Source of the DNA: JANLUX01 sp031366005
Lineage (GTDB): Bacteria; Bacteroidota; Bacteroidia; AKYH767-A; OLB10
Assembly (NCBI GenBank): GCA_031366005.1
Contig: JANLZB010000076.1
Coordinates: 99,758-163,757, forward strand
Length of the DNA: 64,000 nucleotides
Direction: 5' to 3'
The notes under the pieces are model-generated. The model was not told the origin of the DNA and made no database searches. It worked only from the letters and a program-made list of their open reading frames with translations. Shown here in pieces: positions 61,476-64,000 of the stretch. Each line of letters begins with the position of its first letter. Position 1 is the stretch's first letter. The translations under genes and the position numbers were made by a program.

Positions 61476-63548
61476 ATGGAAGAAAATATTTTTAAAAATA
61501 AAGATGATCAACACTCGCATGGTCCTGTTGGTGACATGTATGAGCGCTGGTTTTTGGATTATGCCTCGTATGTAATTCTTGAGCGTGCAGTACCTTATCT
61601 TGAAGACGGATTAAAACCAGTTCAGCGCAGAGTATTACATTCCATGTACGAGTTGGAAGATGGACGTTACAATAAAGTAGCGAATGTTATTGGTCATACC
61701 ATGAAATATCATCCGCATGGTGATGTAAGCATTGGTGATGCAATGGTACAGATAGGGCAACGTGATTTATTAATTGACACTCAAGGTAACTGGGGAAATA
61801 TTTTTACCGGTGACAGCTCTGCAGCTCCGCGTTATATTGAAGCACGTTTGAGCAAGTTTGCTTTAGAAGTTGTTTACAATCCAAAGACTACTATCTGGCA
61901 GGCATCGTATGATGGAAGAAATAAAGAGCCGGTTACACTCCCCGTTAAATTTCCTCTGTTACTTGCTTCTGGCGTAGAAGGGATTGCTGTAGGATTAGCT
62001 TGTAAAATTTTACCACATAATTTTATTGAACTGATTGAAGCATCTATTGATGCTTTGCGCGGAAAGAAAACAAATCTTCTTCCTGATTTTGCAACAGGTG
62101 GTGTAGCAGATTTCAGTAAGTACAATGAAGGATTACGTGGCGGACGTATTCGAGTTCGTGCTGTGATTGAGAAAGGGGAGAAGAAAACTTTGGTGATTAA
62201 ACAAATTCCTTTCGGAACAACCACCACTTCACTGATTGATTCAATTCTCGCTGCAAATGAAAAAGGAAAAATAAAAGTTAAAAAAGTAGAAGACAATACT
62301 GCTGCACAGGTTGAAATAGTAATTTATCTGCATCCTGAATCGTCTGAAGATATTGACAAAACGATTGAAGCTTTATACGCTTTCACAGATTGTGAAATGA
62401 GCATATCGCCTAACAGTTGTGTGATTGTTGATGGCAAGCCGCAGTTTCTTGGTGTAAATGAAATTGTAAGACTATCCGCTCTTAACACACAGGAATTATT
62501 AAAGCGCGAATTGGAAATCCGATTAGGGGAATTGCAGGAAGATTGGCATTTCTCTTCACTTGAAAAAATATTTATTGAGAAACGAATCTATCGTGATATT
62601 GAAAATAGCGAAACATGGGAATCAGTTATTGAAACGATTCATGCAGGATTAAAACCTTATAAGAAAAAATTAAATCGTGCGATTACTGATGAAGATGTTG
62701 CAGCACTGACAGAAATAAGAATCAAACGTATTTCCAAGTTTGATGCTTTCAAAGCCAATGAAAAAATAAAAGCACTGGAGGCTGAGATAAAAGAAGTGAC
62801 TTCTAATCTTCAGGGATTAAAGCAGTACAGCATTAATTATTTTAAAAACCTTTTAAAGAAATACGGAAAGGGACGTGAGCGTAAAACGCAGATCAGTGAG
62901 TTTGAAAATATTGTTGCATCCAAAGTAGTAATTGACAATGCAAAACTTTATGTGAACCGTTCAGAAGGTTTTGTCGGTCATGGATTGAAGAAGGATGAGT
63001 TTGTAACAGATTGCAGTGATATTGATGACGTGATTGCAATAACTGCAGATGGAAAATTAACTGTTACAAGAATTGCTGATAAAACTTATGTTGGAAAAGA
63101 TATTATGCATGTAGCAATTTTTGATAAACAGAATGATCACATCGTTTACAACATGATTTATCGTGACGGTCCTCGTGGTGCAATCATGATGAAACGTTTT
63201 ACCGTTGGGGGTGTGACTCGTGATAAACCTTATGATCTTACAAAAGGAACTGAAGGTTCTACGGTTTTACATTTAAGTGTAAGCGGAGCAAATGACGCAC
63301 CGACAGTGACAGTAAAATTGAAACCAAAACCAAAGCTGCGCAATCTTGAATCAGTAATTAACTTTAATGAGATGTTGATTAAAGGGCGCTCATCAATCGG
63401 AAATGTGGTCACTAAGTTTCCGATTTTGAAAGTAATAACAACTCCATTTAAACCCGGATCTTCTGGTAACACTTCATCATCAGGTGCTGCTTCAAAATCT
63501 TTTTCCGGTAATGATGAGAAGTCACAAATGAAATTGGTGTTGAATTAA
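61476..63548 (+). CDS. parC: DNA topoisomerase IV subunit A (ParC/GyrA-like)
   Basis: 690 residues. Catalytic breakage-reunion domain with LKPVQRRVLHSMYEL, YHPHGDVSIGDAMVQIGQRDLLIDTQGNWG and SAAPRYIEARL (active-site tyrosine). The position usually occupied by Ser83 in GyrA holds Val (HGDVSIGD), in a family where Ala is common, so this alone does not show drug resistance. The C-terminal part is a short beta-pinwheel-like stretch; the tail is Ser/Gly rich. Co-oriented with parE. Confidence 0.92.
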   Translation: MEENIFKNKDDQHSHGPVGDMYERWFLDYASYVILERAVPYLEDGLKPVQRRVLHSMYELEDGRYNKVANVIGHTMKYHPHGDVSIGDAMVQIGQRDLLIDTQGNWGNIFTGDSSAAPRYIEARLSKFALEVVYNPKTTIWQASYDGRNKEPVTLPVKFPLLLASGVEGIAVGLACKILPHNFIELIEASIDALRGKKTNLLPDFATGGVADFSKYNEGLRGGRIRVRAVIEKGEKKTLVIKQIPFGTTTTSLIDSILAANEKGKIKVKKVEDNTAAQVEIVIYLHPESSEDIDKTIEALYAFTDCEMSISPNSCVIVDGKPQFLGVNEIVRLSALNTQELLKRELEIRLGELQEDWHFSSLEKIFIEKRIYRDIENSETWESVIETIHAGLKPYKKKLNRAITDEDVAALTEIRIKRISKFDAFKANEKIKALEAEIKEVTSNLQGLKQYSINYFKNLLKKYGKGRERKTQISEFENIVASKVVIDNAKLYVNRSEGFVGHGLKKDEFVTDCSDIDDVIAITADGKLTVTRIADKTYVGKDIMHVAIFDKQNDHIVYNMIYRDGPRGAIMMKRFTVGGVTRDKPYDLTKGTEGSTVLHLSVSGANDAPTVTVKLKPKPKLRNLESVINFNEMLIKGRSSIGNVVTKFPILKVITTPFKPGSSGNTSSSGAASKSFSGNDEKSQMKLVLN

Positions 63549-63555
63549 ATCTTTA

Positions 63556-63621
63556 TCGTCATTGCGAGGAACGAAGCAATCTGTTGCTATGGAGAGATTG
63601 CTTCGTTCCTCACAATGACGA
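63556..63621. repeat. 27-base imperfect inverted repeat (REP-like element)
   Basis: Left arm 63556-63582 (contains GCGAGGAACGAAGCAATC) and right arm 63595-63621 match in 26 of 27 positions across a 12-base loop. GCGAGGAACGAAGCAA-type palindromes occur as dispersed repeats in several bacterial phyla. It sits 8 bases before the next start codon. Confidence 0.85.
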
Positions 63622-63628
63622 ATCACAA

Positions 63629-64000
63629 ATGAGAGAATCCCGTCAGTTTATTACCATTGTTGAATTAATAAAAAGTTACAACAATCAGCAGCCTCTCCAT
63701 CGTTTCCAGCAACAATATTTTCGTGATCACAAACAAATGGGTTCACGTGACAGGAGATTGTTCAGTGATTGGATTTATGGTTATTACCGTTTAGGAAAAT
63801 CGCTGAGTGATCAAAGTATTGAAACAAAACTTGCGATTGCAAATTTTTTGACACAACAGCAGGTAAGTGAATTGTTGAACTATGCGTTGACAAATCATAC
63901 TTCACTTCCACTTACTGAGATTGAAAAACCAATCAATGAAAAAATAAAAATTGTTAAGCGGCAATATTCATTTTCTATAAAAGATATTTTCCCTTTTGGT
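63629..64000 (+). CDS. RsmB/NOL1-type 16S rRNA methyltransferase, N-terminal part
   Basis: Partial: starts ATG at 63629 and runs off the right edge (124 codons seen). MRESRQFITIVELIKSY, then LHRFQQQYFRDHKQMGSRDRRLFSDWIYGYYRLGKSL matches the N-terminal NusB-like domain of Bacteroidota RsmB/RsmF methyltransferases. The methyltransferase domain lies outside the window. Confidence 0.6.
   Translation, partial: MRESRQFITIVELIKSYNNQQPLHRFQQQYFRDHKQMGSRDRRLFSDWIYGYYRLGKSLSDQSIETKLAIANFLTQQQVSELLNYALTNHTSLPLTEIEKPINEKIKIVKRQYSFSIKDIFPFG

Noticed and set aside
61690..61720. Valine at the GyrA Ser83 position as a sign of quinolone resistance
   Set aside because: ParC-like proteins in this phylum often lack Ser at this position, so no resistance claim is justified.
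1..64000. CRISPR arrays, tRNA and rRNA genes, insertion sequences and prophage genes
   Set aside because: Looked for because of the Cas6 gene and the accessory polysaccharide locus, but no regular spaced repeats, transposase or integrase motifs, or structural RNA signatures were seen by eye; a tool-based scan would be needed to exclude tRNAs.

Overview
The window is AT-rich chromosomal DNA from a member of the Bacteroidota, most likely a Chitinophagales/Sphingobacteriia-type lineage. The evidence is two secreted proteins with type IX secretion (T9SS) C-terminal sorting domains, a T9SS plug-domain protein, DUF3943 and PagL-like outer-membrane proteins, promoter boxes of the Bacteroidota TAnnTTTG type, and a Bacteroidota-style parE-parC pair. 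No species can be named from the sequence alone. No rRNA, tRNA, insertion sequence, prophage or CRISPR array was seen.

Positions 1-23766 (all minus strand) form one long surface-polysaccharide locus. In transcription order it holds an O-antigen type ABC exporter (wzm, wzt), then pseudaminic-acid genes pseB, pseF, a fused pseG-pseH and pseI. Next come a capsule-type transferase with a cysteine cluster, several glycosyltransferases, a TIGR04325-type methyltransferase and the fdtA-fdtB pair for a 3-amino-3,6-dideoxyhexose. It ends with five more glycosyltransferase/epimerase genes, an O-antigen ligase-like protein, a phosphoglycerol-transferase-like sulfatase-fold enzyme, a DegT aminotransferase, an initiating phosphosugar transferase and a GT-C enzyme that runs off the left edge. 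Many genes overlap by 1-19 bases, so they are probably co-transcribed. Together they could build, decorate, export and ligate a polysaccharide containing pseudaminic acid and an Fdt-type amino sugar. PseC is not obvious, and the nucleotide-sugar suppliers RmlA/RmlB lie elsewhere.

Positions 23852-31533 are housekeeping: rny, a candidate 6S RNA, zapA and a coiled-coil partner on the minus strand, then a T9SS cargo protein, cmk and ispH on plus, and a YdcF-family protein. Positions 31652-42900 hold a large repeat-containing T9SS protein, a lone ParA, a DUF3943 protein, an HD-phosphohydrolase fused to a Pycsar-type membrane effector domain facing a cyclase-fold DUF2652 protein, and a sixA-ppk1 pair.

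Positions 43004-56613 hold small lipoproteins, GNAT, apaG, the T9SS plug protein, an ABC-F ATPase, a GIN-domain lipoprotein, a PagL-like deacylase, mazG, a peroxiredoxin, a beta-barrel, mutL, tandem rhomboid proteases and a stand-alone Cas6. Positions 56705-64000 hold a GT51 transglycosylase, a small-protein/nucleotidyltransferase pair, parE, parC and the start of an RsmB-type rRNA methyltransferase.

The most interesting items are the HD-Pycsar-effector/cyclase-fold pair, the orphan Cas6 with its own terminator and no CRISPR, the candidate 6S RNA between zapA and rny, the matching near-leaderless start geometry of mazG and mutL, and a recurring set of short repeat words placed between genes.
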